A DNA stretch of 64,000 bases from Stenotrophomonas maltophilia (GTDB lineage Bacteria > Pseudomonadota > Gammaproteobacteria > Xanthomonadales > Xanthomonadaceae): assembly GCF_900186865.1 (NCBI RefSeq), contig NZ_LT906480.1:2436001-2500000 (forward strand), given 5' to 3'. The notes below the pieces were generated by a model. The model was not told the origin of the DNA and did no database searches. It saw only the letters and a list, made by a program, of their open reading frames with translations. Positions 8,055-15,200 of the stretch are shown here, piece after piece. The position numbers and the translations under genes are program-made. How positions within the stretch are numbered: position 1 is the stretch's first letter; each line of letters starts with the position of its first letter.

Positions 8055-9464
8055 TCAGCCCACCCGGGCCAGCTGTGGTTGCCTGGCGCCGAGCCGGCGC
8101 CGTTCACGGGCCGGGGCGATGTCCAGTTGTTCCCGGTATTTTGCGACGGTTCGGCGGGCAATGTTCACCCCCTGGCGTGACAACAGGCCGGCGATCGCCT
8201 CATCGGCCAGTGGCCGACCGGCCGGTTCGGCGTCGATCAGGCGGCGGACCATGGCCTTGACCGCCTGCCCGGAGACGCTGGCGCCTTCCAGTCGGACGGC
8301 GAAGAAATGCTTCAGTTCGAAGGTGCCGCGCGGGGTCTGCAGGAACTTGCCGGTGGTGATGCGCGAGACGGTGGACTCGTGCATGCCGATTTCCTCGGCC
8401 ACTTCCTTCAGGGTCAGCGGTGCCATGGCTTCCTCGCCACGCACCAGGAACGCGGCCTGGCGCTCGACGATTACCCGCGCGGTGCGCAGCAGGGTGTCGT
8501 AGCGCATCGACAGGCCGCGGCTGAACCAGCGCGCTTCCTGCAGCATCTCGCGCAGTGCCGGGGCGGCCTCACTGGTCTCTGCCAGCGCCTGTTCGTACTG
8601 GCTGTTGATGGAGACGCGGCGACTGGTGGCCGGGTTCAATGCCACCTTCCACTGGCCATCGGCGTGCCAGGCGACCACATCCGGAACCACAACGGCATTG
8701 CGTTCCGGCAGCAGGCTGTCGCCTGGGCGTGGCTGCAGCGACAGGATCAGGCGTACCGCTTCGCGCACGTCGTCGATCTCGGCGTCGTGCTGGCGGGCGA
8801 GGGCGGGGTAATCATGTGCGGCCAGCGCATCGAGTGCGCCGTGCAGGATGCGCGTGGCCAGGTGGCGGGCGGGCACCGCGCCGTGCAGGCTGCGCAGCTG
8901 CGCCTGCAGGCCCTCGCGCAGGTCCTGGGCGGCCATGCCGGCCGGGTCGCCGTGCAGCAGCTGCTGGCGGATGGCTTCGACGCCGTCGGCGTCGATGTCG
9001 AACTGGGCGCTGGCCAGCAGCTGCAGCTGGCCCAGTGGCGCCTGCAGGTAGCCAGCCTCGTCGCAGTGGTCCAGCCAGAATGCGGCCACTGCCAGCTGGC
9101 GGTCATCCATGTCCAGCGACAGACGCTGCAGCACGCGCAGCTGCGGGTCGGTGGATTCGCCGGCGGCGATGCGCGCCATGCGGTCGTCGTCGCCGTCCTG
9201 CCAGCTGGCGCCGGCCACGTCCCACATCGACGACTCGGGCAGCTCGTCGAACGCGGCAGTTTCCAGCGTCGCGGTGGCAACGTCGGTGGCGTCGACGGCC
9301 GGTGCTTCGGGCTCTTCGATTTCCAGCAGGGGATTGGAGTCCAGCAGGCGCTGGATTTCCTGTTCCAGGTGCAGGCCATCAAGCTGCAGCAGCCGGATCG
9401 ACTGCAGCAGCTGCGGGGTGAGGTGAAGTTGTTGGCCCAGCTGGGTCGAGAGTGCAGCCTTCAT
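8055..9464 (-). CDS. rpoN2: RNA polymerase sigma-54 factor RpoN2
   Basis: A 469-aa sigma-54. The glutamine- and leucine-rich region I (QLHLTPQLLQSIRLLQLDGLHLEQEI) is at the N-terminus. An acidic variable region follows (about 50-90), then the core-binding domain, and the C-terminal DNA-binding part contains the RpoN box (ARRTVAKYRE) near residue 445. The location in the flagellar cluster points to the flagellar paralogue, usually called RpoN2 in xanthomonads. The housekeeping RpoN1 would be elsewhere. It is the first gene of rpoN2-vemR-fleQ, with vemR only 14 bp downstream. The upstream gap contains a striking palindrome at 9576-9594. Confidence 0.95.
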   Translation of the reverse strand: MKAALSTQLGQQLHLTPQLLQSIRLLQLDGLHLEQEIQRLLDSNPLLEIEEPEAPAVDATDVATATLETAAFDELPESSMWDVAGASWQDGDDDRMARIAAGESTDPQLRVLQRLSLDMDDRQLAVAAFWLDHCDEAGYLQAPLGQLQLLASAQFDIDADGVEAIRQQLLHGDPAGMAAQDLREGLQAQLRSLHGAVPARHLATRILHGALDALAAHDYPALARQHDAEIDDVREAVRLILSLQPRPGDSLLPERNAVVVPDVVAWHADGQWKVALNPATSRRVSINSQYEQALAETSEAAPALREMLQEARWFSRGLSMRYDTLLRTARVIVERQAAFLVRGEEAMAPLTLKEVAEEIGMHESTVSRITTGKFLQTPRGTFELKHFFAVRLEGASVSGQAVKAMVRRLIDAEPAGRPLADEAIAGLLSRQGVNIARRTVAKYREQLDIAPARERRRLGARQPQLARVG

Positions 9465-9575
9465 CGTGGTTCCCCGGCGCCGCTCCCCGGCGCCTTGTGG
9501 AACGCATCTTGCTTTTGATCCGGCGGGGGCGGAATCGGGGGGTTCCTGAGGGACTTCGTGAATTTCCTTACGGCG

Positions 9576-9594
9576 TGTAGGGATATTCCCTACA
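9576..9594. promoter_or_regulatory. Operator-like palindrome upstream of rpoN2
   Basis: TGTAGGGA-TAT-TCCCTACA is an 8-bp perfect inverted repeat with a 3-bp spacer, 112 bp before the rpoN2 start and 308 bp after the end of a LuxR-type response-regulator gene. The size and symmetry fit a dimeric helix-turn-helix regulator site. It is AT-centred and stands out in GC-rich surroundings, and it is unlike the GC-rich REP hairpins. Confidence 0.5.
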
Positions 9595-9763
9595 GTGGCG
9601 CGGAATGTTGACGATGATCGCTGCTAAGTTGCTGATTTCCGGTGCAAGGCCGGGATTGATCGGGCTGCACCGTGTACGGATTCCTGTCGGGGAGTGTCGG
9701 GCTGACGGGAATTCGACGCTGGGTGCGGGTTGGCTGCGTCGGCTGTCGATAGAGACGATCACC

Positions 9764-9854
9764 GGTAGAGTCGACTGTCAGTCGACTGCTCTCCGATCAG
9801 ACCAAGGAAAAGTCCCGCGCTCCGCGCGCAAGTCGACTGACAGTCGACTCTACC
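9764..9854. repeat. Inverted pair of GTAG-headed repeats (GTCGACTGNCAGTCGAC family)
   Basis: A perfect 24-bp inverted repeat: GGTAGAGTCGACTG... at 9764-9787 and its complement at 9831-9854, each arm itself a smaller palindrome (AGTCGACTGTCAGTCGACT). The spacer contains CCGCGCTCCGCGCGC. It lies between the LuxR-type regulator and rpoN2. A second pair of the same family is at 29856-29991. Apart from this and the palindrome at 9576, the gap 9465-9902 shows no gene. Confidence 0.9.
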
Positions 9855-9902
9855 AACAGCCCACTCTACCCAGCCATCGCTTGGTCACGCCGAGGCTGGC
9901 GC

Positions 9903-10568
9903 TTACTCCAGCTCGTGCTGATGGCGCGCGGCCAACAGCAGCAGATCGTTGGCGCGACGGCAGCCCAGTGACTCCATCATGCGTGCGCGGTGGGTTTCCA
10001 CTGTCTTGACGCTGATGCCGAGGTCGGCGGCGATTTCCTTGTTGCTCTCGCCCTTGCCGATGCGGCGCAGGATCTCGCGCTGGCGCGGCGACAGTGCGGC
10101 GATGCCGGTGGGCTTCTCGCGGCCCAGCATCGGTGCCAGCATCTTGGCGGAGATCTGCGGGCTCAGGAACACCTGGCCGGCATGCGCCGCGCGAAGCGCC
10201 AGCTCCAGTTCCTGCGGCGCCGCATCCTTGACCACGAACCCGACCGCGCCGCGGTCGAGGGCATCGCGCACGTGCGCGGCGTCGTCGTGCATGGTCATCA
10301 TCACCACCCGGGTACCGGGCGCGCGCAGCCGGATATCGCTTAGCGCTTCCAGACCCGTACGGCCAGGCAATGACAGGTCCATCAGGACCACGTCCGGGGC
10401 GTGCTGCAGGGCCAGCTGCAGCGCCTGTTCGGCGTTGCTGGCCTCTGCAACCAGCTGCACGTCGGCAAACCCCTGCAGCAGCCGCGCCAGGCCGGCGCGG
10501 ACCAGGGTGTGATCGTCGACGATGAGAACTCGCACAGGCACGCAGCAGGTCCGTGTAGGGGAGTCCAC
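9903..10568 (-). CDS. NarL/FixJ (LuxR-type) two-component response regulator
   Basis: A 221-aa regulator. The receiver domain has an Asp-Asp pair in LIVDDHTLVRAGL, phospho-acceptor Asp64 in VVLMDLSLPG and Lys114 in FVVKDAAPQ. The C-terminal LuxR helix-turn-helix (LSPRQREILRRIGKGESNKEIAADLGISVKTVETHRARM) spans about 155-205. The GTG at 10566-10568 is given as start, but in-frame GTGs at 10541 and 10535 are possible, and the last would begin directly at VRVLIVDDH. It lies 59 bp downstream of the PilZ gene, so it may belong to the fliD transcript. The cognate kinase is unknown. The kinase at 35676-37778 has the matching HisKA_3 type but is distant. Confidence 0.9.
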   Translation of the reverse strand: MDSPTRTCCVPVRVLIVDDHTLVRAGLARLLQGFADVQLVAEASNAEQALQLALQHAPDVVLMDLSLPGRTGLEALSDIRLRAPGTRVVMMTMHDDAAHVRDALDRGAVGFVVKDAAPQELELALRAAHAGQVFLSPQISAKMLAPMLGREKPTGIAALSPRQREILRRIGKGESNKEIAADLGISVKTVETHRARMMESLGCRRANDLLLLAARHQHELE

Positions 10569-10627
10569 CTTAACTTAGCTGAACAGGCGCGCCAAGGCTT
10601 GCCCGCCAAGCGTGATGGTGGCAGGTT

Positions 10628-11206
10628 TCAGCGCGCCCGGCGTGCCTCGGCCACCTGGCGCCGGTGCAGGCGGAACAGGTGGCGCTCCATGGCCATTTCC
10701 AGGCCATCGCCAAGGCGCTGGAAGCGCAGCCACAGATAGTGGCCGCCGCCGCCATCGGCCGCTTCGGCGATCACTTCCACGGGCAGATCGATATGGTCGG
10801 GCAGCCAGTCACTGGGCTGCAGGCGCACCAGGCCTGCCTGGCCGGGGCTGGCGCCGCTGCGCGGGCCCAGCTGCAGGCGGATGCCGCGGCGAGACCAGCG
10901 CACGGGGCGCAGGGTCAGTTCCTCGCCCTGCTGGCGTACCAGACGGCCGAGCAGCACCATCGCCAGATCCAGCTTGGCTTCCAGCCGCTGCAGCTGCAGG
11001 CTGGACTCATTGCGGTCGTCATGCTCGTCGACGCGGCTGTCCTCGACCAGGGCCAGGCTGCGCAGCAGGCCTTCGGCACTGCTGGTACGACCAGCGGCGC
11101 TGCCCGCCTGGAACTCGGCCGGCAGGGCCAGCTCGCAGCTGAGCGTTTCGTCGAACAGCTCGCTTTCGGCCGGGTGATGCAGCGACGTGGTCGGCAATTG
11201 GGTCAT
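10628..11206 (-). CDS. PilZ-like c-di-GMP-related protein of the fliD operon
   Basis: A 192-aa protein whose C-terminal half (about 95-190) has the beta-rich pattern of PilZ domains (ELTLRPVRWSRRGIRLQLG ... DLPVEVIA ... YLWLRFQRLGDGLEMAMERHLFRLHRR). The N-terminus is acidic and helical. The RxxxR and DxSxxG c-di-GMP ligands are not clearly present, so it may be a divergent, non-binding PilZ. It begins inside the end of the fliT-like gene (4-bp overlap), so it is translated with fliD-fliS-fliT. By position it probably modulates flagellar assembly or motility in response to c-di-GMP, which is an inference. Confidence 0.7.
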   Translation of the reverse strand: MTQLPTTSLHHPAESELFDETLSCELALPAEFQAGSAAGRTSSAEGLLRSLALVEDSRVDEHDDRNESSLQLQRLEAKLDLAMVLLGRLVRQQGEELTLRPVRWSRRGIRLQLGPRSGASPGQAGLVRLQPSDWLPDHIDLPVEVIAEAADGGGGHYLWLRFQRLGDGLEMAMERHLFRLHRRQVAEARRAR

Positions 11207-11496
11207 GCCAGCGATTCTGCCTGCAGGTAGGCATGCGCCGCGCGAAGGGAGCGCTGGCCATCGTTCATCAGTGCGGCGACCGCATCACGGCGCTGGCGGA
11301 GCAGGCCGAGCAGATTCTGCTGGCGTTCGAACAGCGCGGTCAGCGGTGCGTGGTCGGCGGCGGTCAGCGGCTGGCTGAGCAGCGCATGCAGCGTGCTGTC
11401 GTGACCGTCGAGCAAGCTGTCGGCCTGGTCAAGAGACTCTTGGCCCAGGGCCTTCTCGAAGGCGTCCAGCTGGGCGTGCAGTTCGTGCAGGCTCAT
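11203..11496 (-). CDS. fliT: FliT-like flagellar chaperone
   Basis: A 97-aa all-helical protein (MSLHELHAQLDAFEKALGQE...) between fliS and the PilZ gene, overlapping each by four bases. FliT is the export chaperone for the filament cap FliD and in enterics also inhibits FlhDC. Size, helical character and the fliD-fliS-fliT order support the name. Sequence conservation in this family is too low for certainty. Confidence 0.7.
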   Translation of the reverse strand: MSLHELHAQLDAFEKALGQESLDQADSLLDGHDSTLHALLSQPLTAADHAPLTALFERQQNLLGLLRQRRDAVAALMNDGQRSLRAAHAYLQAESLA

Positions 11497-11909
11497 GGCG
11501 CCACCGCGGCCGGGCGGCGCTGTTCCTGCGGGATTGCATTCCAGGCGCTGTCGATCTCGCCCAGCAGCTGCAGCGACTCATCCAGCGCGGCGCGGTCGTT
11601 GTGCAGGTTGGCCTCGGTCAGGCGCTGCAGCACATAGTCATACAGCGCCGACAGATTTCCGGCGATCTCGCCGCCGGCTTCATGGTCCAGCGAGCCGTTG
11701 AGGTGGCCGACGATCGCACAGACCTCGCCGATCGCCTTGCCTTTGCCGGCCTGGTCGCCACGCTCGAGGCTGGCCAGGGCACGCCGCACGCGCTCCAGCG
11801 CGCCGGCCAGCAGCATCGCCACCAGCTTGTGCGGATCGGCATCGGCGACCGCACTGGTCACTCCCACCTGGCGGTACTGCTCGGCATATTGACGGCTGGA
11901 ACCGTACAT
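11493..11909 (-). CDS. fliS: Flagellin export chaperone FliS
   Basis: A 138-aa helical protein beginning MYGSSRQYAEQYRQV, with the FliS signatures DPHKLVAMLLAGALERVRRA and ALYDYVLQRLTEANLHND. FliS binds the C-terminus of flagellin, prevents premature polymerisation and delivers it to FlhA. The ATG at 11907-11909 is chosen over upstream codons because the FliS N-terminus is well conserved there and AGGAGAATCACG precedes it. The gene is downstream of fliD, and a sigma-28-like promoter in the 128-bp gap may give it a second transcript. Confidence 0.95.
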   Translation of the reverse strand: MYGSSRQYAEQYRQVGVTSAVADADPHKLVAMLLAGALERVRRALASLERGDQAGKGKAIGEVCAIVGHLNGSLDHEAGGEIAGNLSALYDYVLQRLTEANLHNDRAALDESLQLLGEIDSAWNAIPQEQRRPAAVAP

Positions 11910-11992
11910 TCGTGATTCTCCTTGCGCGGGGTGCCGCCGGCAGGTCGTGGGGACCGTTACCGGCGGTGCGGCGTTGATTGCTGTTGCGTCCG

Positions 11993-12020
11993 TTATCGGT
12001 GCGTTACACGCCAAACTTGA
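11993..12020 (-). promoter_or_regulatory. Probable sigma-28 (FliA) promoter of fliS
   Basis: The minus strand reads TCAAGTTT (12020-12013), 12 bases, then ACCGATAA (12000-11993). Each hexamer-octamer matches seven of eight positions of the FliA consensus TAAAGTTT-N11-GCCGATAA, with one extra spacer base. The start would be near 11985, about 76 bases upstream of the fliS ATG, so chaperone synthesis could be coupled to flagellin. Confidence 0.55.
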
Positions 12021-12037
12021 GCGTCACACGCATTCCT

Positions 12038-13456
12038 TTAGCGGTTCAGCTGTGCCAGCTGCTGCTGCAGCGACGTATTGCTCTGCTGCAGCTTGCCCAT
12101 CAGGCTGTCCAACGCGATGAACTGCTTTTTGTAGCGTTCCTCGACGCCTTTCATGCGTACGTCCAAGGCCTTTCGACGCTTGTCGATGCCATCCAGTGTG
12201 TTGTTCAGGCCCTTGGTGCGGGCGACGAAGGCGCCTTCCTTGCCAGTGGTCGTGCTGACGTAACCGTCGACCATCGTGTAGAGCTTGCCAGCGCCACCGG
12301 TATCCCCGGTGATCGCCGAGCGGATCTTCTCCGGTTGGCTGGCAAGCGCCGCTGCGAATTTGGTCGCGTCCAGTACCAGGCTGCCGTCGGCATTGGGATA
12401 GCCACGAGTCTGCAGGCCGAGCTTCTTCGGATCCAATCCATCTGCGGACAGATCCTTCAGTACAGCGCCCATCAGCGAACGCAACTGACTGGATGCGCCG
12501 CGCATCTGCGCATCGCCCGTCAGCGTCGCCGCTTCCTTGGTCTTGGCGTCGTACTTGGTCTCGGTATTGATGGCGGCGATCGCATCGTTGTATGCCTTGA
12601 CGAAGTCCTGCATCACCTTGGTGGCTGCAGTGGTATCGGTGCTGATCACCACGGTGCTCTTGCCCTTGACCTTCAGGTTCAGGGTCAGGCCTGGTACGGC
12701 ATCGGTCACGGTGTTGCTGTCGCTGATCACCGTGACGCCATCGATGGTCAGCTCGGCATCGGCTGCCGCGGTGTTCTCCTGAAGGCTGCCAACCAGTGCG
12801 CTCAACTTCGGGTCGCTGCCACCGTACTCGAGCTTGATCGCATTGGCGGCGCCGGTCTTCTCCTGGGCGATCGACAGGTACTGGTTGTCGCCCGAGGCGA
12901 TAAGGGTCGCCTGCACGCCTTCCTTGCGGCCTGCGGCGTCGATTTTGTTGCGTACGGTGGTCAGCGTATCGCCGGCTTCCACCTCCACCTTCATCGTCTT
13001 TGCCTTGTCGCCCACGCCAACGGTCAGCGTCAAGGTTCCGGCGCCGAACGTGTCGGTCTTCGGCACCGATGAATTGGCAATCAGCTTGTGTGCCGTGGCG
13101 AGGGATTTCACCTCCACCTGGTGCGTGCCGTTGGAGGCCGCTGCCTTGGTCGTGCCTTGGTCGTACAGCGCCACGGATGCCGTCAGCACATCGTCGGTGT
13201 TGCCTGGTTGTGCTTTGCCGGTGGCGGTTACGGTGCGGGTGTCGAAGGCTGTCGTGGCCTTCAGCGCGGTCAAGGCGGTCTTCAGCTTGTCAAAGGCCGA
13301 AGTGACGGTGCCGATCGACGACAGCTGCATCTTGGCCTTGGACTGTTGCAGGTTCAGCGCATTGTCGGCGGGCTTGCGGTCGGCCGCGACCAGCTGGTTG
13401 ACGATGTCCGAGATGTTGAGCCCCGAGCCAATGCCACCGTATCCAAAGCTTGCCAT
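12038..13456 (-). CDS. fliD: Flagellar filament cap protein FliD
   Basis: A 472-aa protein starting MASFGYGGIGSGLNISDIVNQLVAADRKPADNAL, the conserved FliD N-terminus. The variable central domains follow and a coiled-coil C-terminus ends in QQSNTSLQQQLAQLNR. FliD forms the pentameric cap that folds flagellin subunits at the filament tip and can mediate adhesion. The ATG at 13454-13456 is chosen because it begins the conserved segment and has AGGAG five bases upstream. It is first in fliD-fliS-fliT-pilZ and is preceded by a sigma-54 promoter at 13552-13567. Confidence 0.96.
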   Translation of the reverse strand: MASFGYGGIGSGLNISDIVNQLVAADRKPADNALNLQQSKAKMQLSSIGTVTSAFDKLKTALTALKATTAFDTRTVTATGKAQPGNTDDVLTASVALYDQGTTKAAASNGTHQVEVKSLATAHKLIANSSVPKTDTFGAGTLTLTVGVGDKAKTMKVEVEAGDTLTTVRNKIDAAGRKEGVQATLIASGDNQYLSIAQEKTGAANAIKLEYGGSDPKLSALVGSLQENTAAADAELTIDGVTVISDSNTVTDAVPGLTLNLKVKGKSTVVISTDTTAATKVMQDFVKAYNDAIAAINTETKYDAKTKEAATLTGDAQMRGASSQLRSLMGAVLKDLSADGLDPKKLGLQTRGYPNADGSLVLDATKFAAALASQPEKIRSAITGDTGGAGKLYTMVDGYVSTTTGKEGAFVARTKGLNNTLDGIDKRRKALDVRMKGVEERYKKQFIALDSLMGKLQQSNTSLQQQLAQLNR

Positions 13457-13551
13457 GTGATTCTCCTGGTATCCGGGCCTTGCCGCCGTGCGGTGGCCCG
13501 TCGTCAACGAAAATAGCGGCCTGCGCCGCTGGGTCTTGAGGACTTCGTTGA

Positions 13552-13567
13552 TGCATGCGCCGTGCCA
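13552..13567 (-). promoter_or_regulatory. Sigma-54 promoter of fliD
   Basis: The minus strand reads TGGCACGGCGCATGCA. GG (13566-13565) and GC (13554-13553) are ten bases apart. Only the first T of TTGCA differs. The predicted start is near 13541, about 85 bases before the fliD ATG. It is back-to-back with another sigma-54 site at 13586-13601. Confidence 0.78.
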
Positions 13568-13585
13568 GTTGTCTGGCGGCGGATC

Positions 13586-13601
13586 TGGCACGCGGTTTGC
13601 A
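13586..13601 (+). promoter_or_regulatory. Orphan sigma-54 promoter facing the flagellin genes
   Basis: TGGCACGCGGTTTGCA matches the consensus TGGCACG-N4-TTGCA at every specified base (GG 13587-13588, GC 13599-13600). Transcription would start near 13612 on the plus strand and run toward and antisense to fliC1. No credible protein is encoded downstream. It is separated from the divergent fliD promoter by 18 bp. Confidence 0.75.
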
Positions 13602-13611
13602 GGAGGGTTGG

Positions 13612-13876
13612 GGCAGGGTGCGGGTGGAATCACCGCAGGCTGCCGGGAGTCTGCAAAAGACCCTCCCCCAATGCAGGGGAGGGATCAGGCTACTGACAAT
13701 CGGGGGGAGACGAAGCCGCCCGGTACGTACAGTCAAAGGTACAGCGCTGAAAGAGAGGTCCGCAGGAGCGGGCGATGCCAAGCCGGTTCGGGAGTGATCC
13801 CGGGCCGGGCATGGCCCGCGCCTTCGTGCATCGTGGCTTCCGGGTTGCTGCTACCGTCGGTTTGACCCGACGGTAG
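13612..13876 (+). ncRNA. Candidate sigma-54-dependent small RNA
   Basis: This stretch follows the orphan sigma-54 promoter and contains no convincing reading frame. It includes the hairpins CCCTCCCC-N7-GGGGAGGG (13661-13683) and CTACCGTCGG-N6-CCGACGGTAG (13851-13876), and the latter could end the transcript. If it continues it becomes antisense to the 3' end of fliC1. The end is not defined by a clear U-run, so the size is a guess. Confidence 0.3.
13655..13684 (-). terminator. Rho-independent terminator downstream of fliC1
   Basis: On the minus strand the stem CCCTCCCC / GGGGAGGG (13683-13676 with 13668-13661) is followed by TCTTTT (13660-13655). It separates flagellin transcription from the fliD promoter. 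A second hairpin nearer the fliC1 stop (13851-13876) lacks a T-run. Confidence 0.7.
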
Positions 13877-13896
13877 CGGCACCTTCTTGCCGTGGA

Positions 13897-15114
13897 TCAG
13901 CGCAGCAGGCTGAGCACGCCCTGCGGCACCTGGTTGGCCTGGGCCAGCATGGCCGTACCGGCCTGCTGCAGGATCTGGGTGCGGGTCAGCTCGGCGGTTT
14001 CCTTGGCGAAATCGGTATCCTTGATGCGGCTACGCGAGGCCGACAGATTTTCCGACGAGGTCTGCAGGTTGGCCACCACTGAGGTGAAGCGGTTCTGGAT
14101 CGCACCGAGGTCGGCGCGGGTGCTGTTGATGCCCTCCAGCGCCTTGTCCACAATCTGCAGTGCCTGTTGAGATTTGCCGTAACTGGTGACGTCAAGGTCA
14201 ATGGCATGCTTGGCATCGGTAGCAACCAGAGCTGCGTTGTCTGCGAGGGTTACGCCGGTGGCGGTGATCTGGTCGCCGACTTTCCCCTCTTTCCAGGAGC
14301 TGATAGTTACCTTGCCCGCGGAGTCCACTTCGGCAGAGACTCCCAGGTCGGCAGACTTCTGATTGATGGCCTTTGCGATGGCGTTCCCTTGGGAAACCAC
14401 GCTAGCAGCCTCACCTGCGGCCTGCGTTGATGCGCTACCTGCGTCGAACTTCACACCACTGAAGTTCACCGTCGCGCCATTTGCGGAGATCGAGAAGTCG
14501 GCGACACTGCCTGCAGCAAATGCAAATACCCCGGAACCGGCGGATGTTTCTGTAACGGTAGTGGTGGTCGCCGTAGTGGTCGCCGAGGAGAACAGGGTAC
14601 CGCCCAGCGAATCAGTCTTGGCGTTGGTAATCTTATCAATTGCGATTGCTTGGCCGGCGTTTGCGCCAACCTGGAACAGCTGGCTGGAGAACGAGCCGTC
14701 CAGCAGCTTGGTGCCATTGAAATCGGACTGCTTGGCCACACGATCAATCTCGCTGACCAGCTGATTCACTTCTGACTGCAGTGCCTTGCGATCACTTGCC
14801 GAGTTGGTCGCGTTGGACGACTGTACAGCCAGCTCACGGATACGCTGCAGGTTGTTGCCGATCTCGGTCAGCGAACCTTCGGCGACCTGGGCCAGCGAAA
14901 TGCCGTCGTTGGCATTGCGGATGGCGACGTCGGTACCACGGATCTGGGTGCCGAAGCGCTCGGAGATCGCCAGGCCAGCGGCGTCATCCTTGGCGCTGTT
15001 GATGCGCGAACCGGAAGACAGGCGCTGGATGGTGGTGGCCAGCGAGCTGCCGCTGGTGCTCAGGTTACGCTGAGCATTCAACGACATCGTGTTGGTGTTG
15101 ATGACTTGTGCCAT
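13897..15114 (-). CDS. fliC1: Flagellin (copy 1, distal)
   Basis: A 405-aa flagellin. The N-terminal D0/D1 segment MAQVINTNTMSLNAQRNLS and the C-terminal D0 (AGTAMLAQANQVPQGVLSLLR) are almost identical to the other two copies. The central surface-exposed region (about 175-300) is different and is rich in A, T, S and G. All flagellins pack their terminal helices in the filament core and expose the centre. It lies 86 bp downstream of copy 2, with a hairpin in between and no promoter recognised, so it is probably read through from the sigma-28 promoter before copy 3. Confidence 0.96.
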   Translation of the reverse strand: MAQVINTNTMSLNAQRNLSTSGSSLATTIQRLSSGSRINSAKDDAAGLAISERFGTQIRGTDVAIRNANDGISLAQVAEGSLTEIGNNLQRIRELAVQSSNATNSASDRKALQSEVNQLVSEIDRVAKQSDFNGTKLLDGSFSSQLFQVGANAGQAIAIDKITNAKTDSLGGTLFSSATTTATTTTVTETSAGSGVFAFAAGSVADFSISANGATVNFSGVKFDAGSASTQAAGEAASVVSQGNAIAKAINQKSADLGVSAEVDSAGKVTISSWKEGKVGDQITATGVTLADNAALVATDAKHAIDLDVTSYGKSQQALQIVDKALEGINSTRADLGAIQNRFTSVVANLQTSSENLSASRSRIKDTDFAKETAELTRTQILQQAGTAMLAQANQVPQGVLSLLR

Positions 15115-15154
15115 GGTGCTTTTCCTTTGGCGGAGGTGATGCGTGGTTCAGTAT

Positions 15155-15181
15155 CCGGGCACCGGATCAATCGGTGCCCGG
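15155..15181 (-). terminator. Hairpin between flagellin copies 2 and 1
   Basis: CCGGGCACCG-N7-CGGTGCCCGG is a 10-bp perfect stem just after the fliC2 stop. No T-run follows on the minus strand, so it may stabilise the upstream mRNA or attenuate rather than fully terminate. Confidence 0.55.
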
Positions 15182-15200
15182 AAGACGATCAGGAAGCGGA

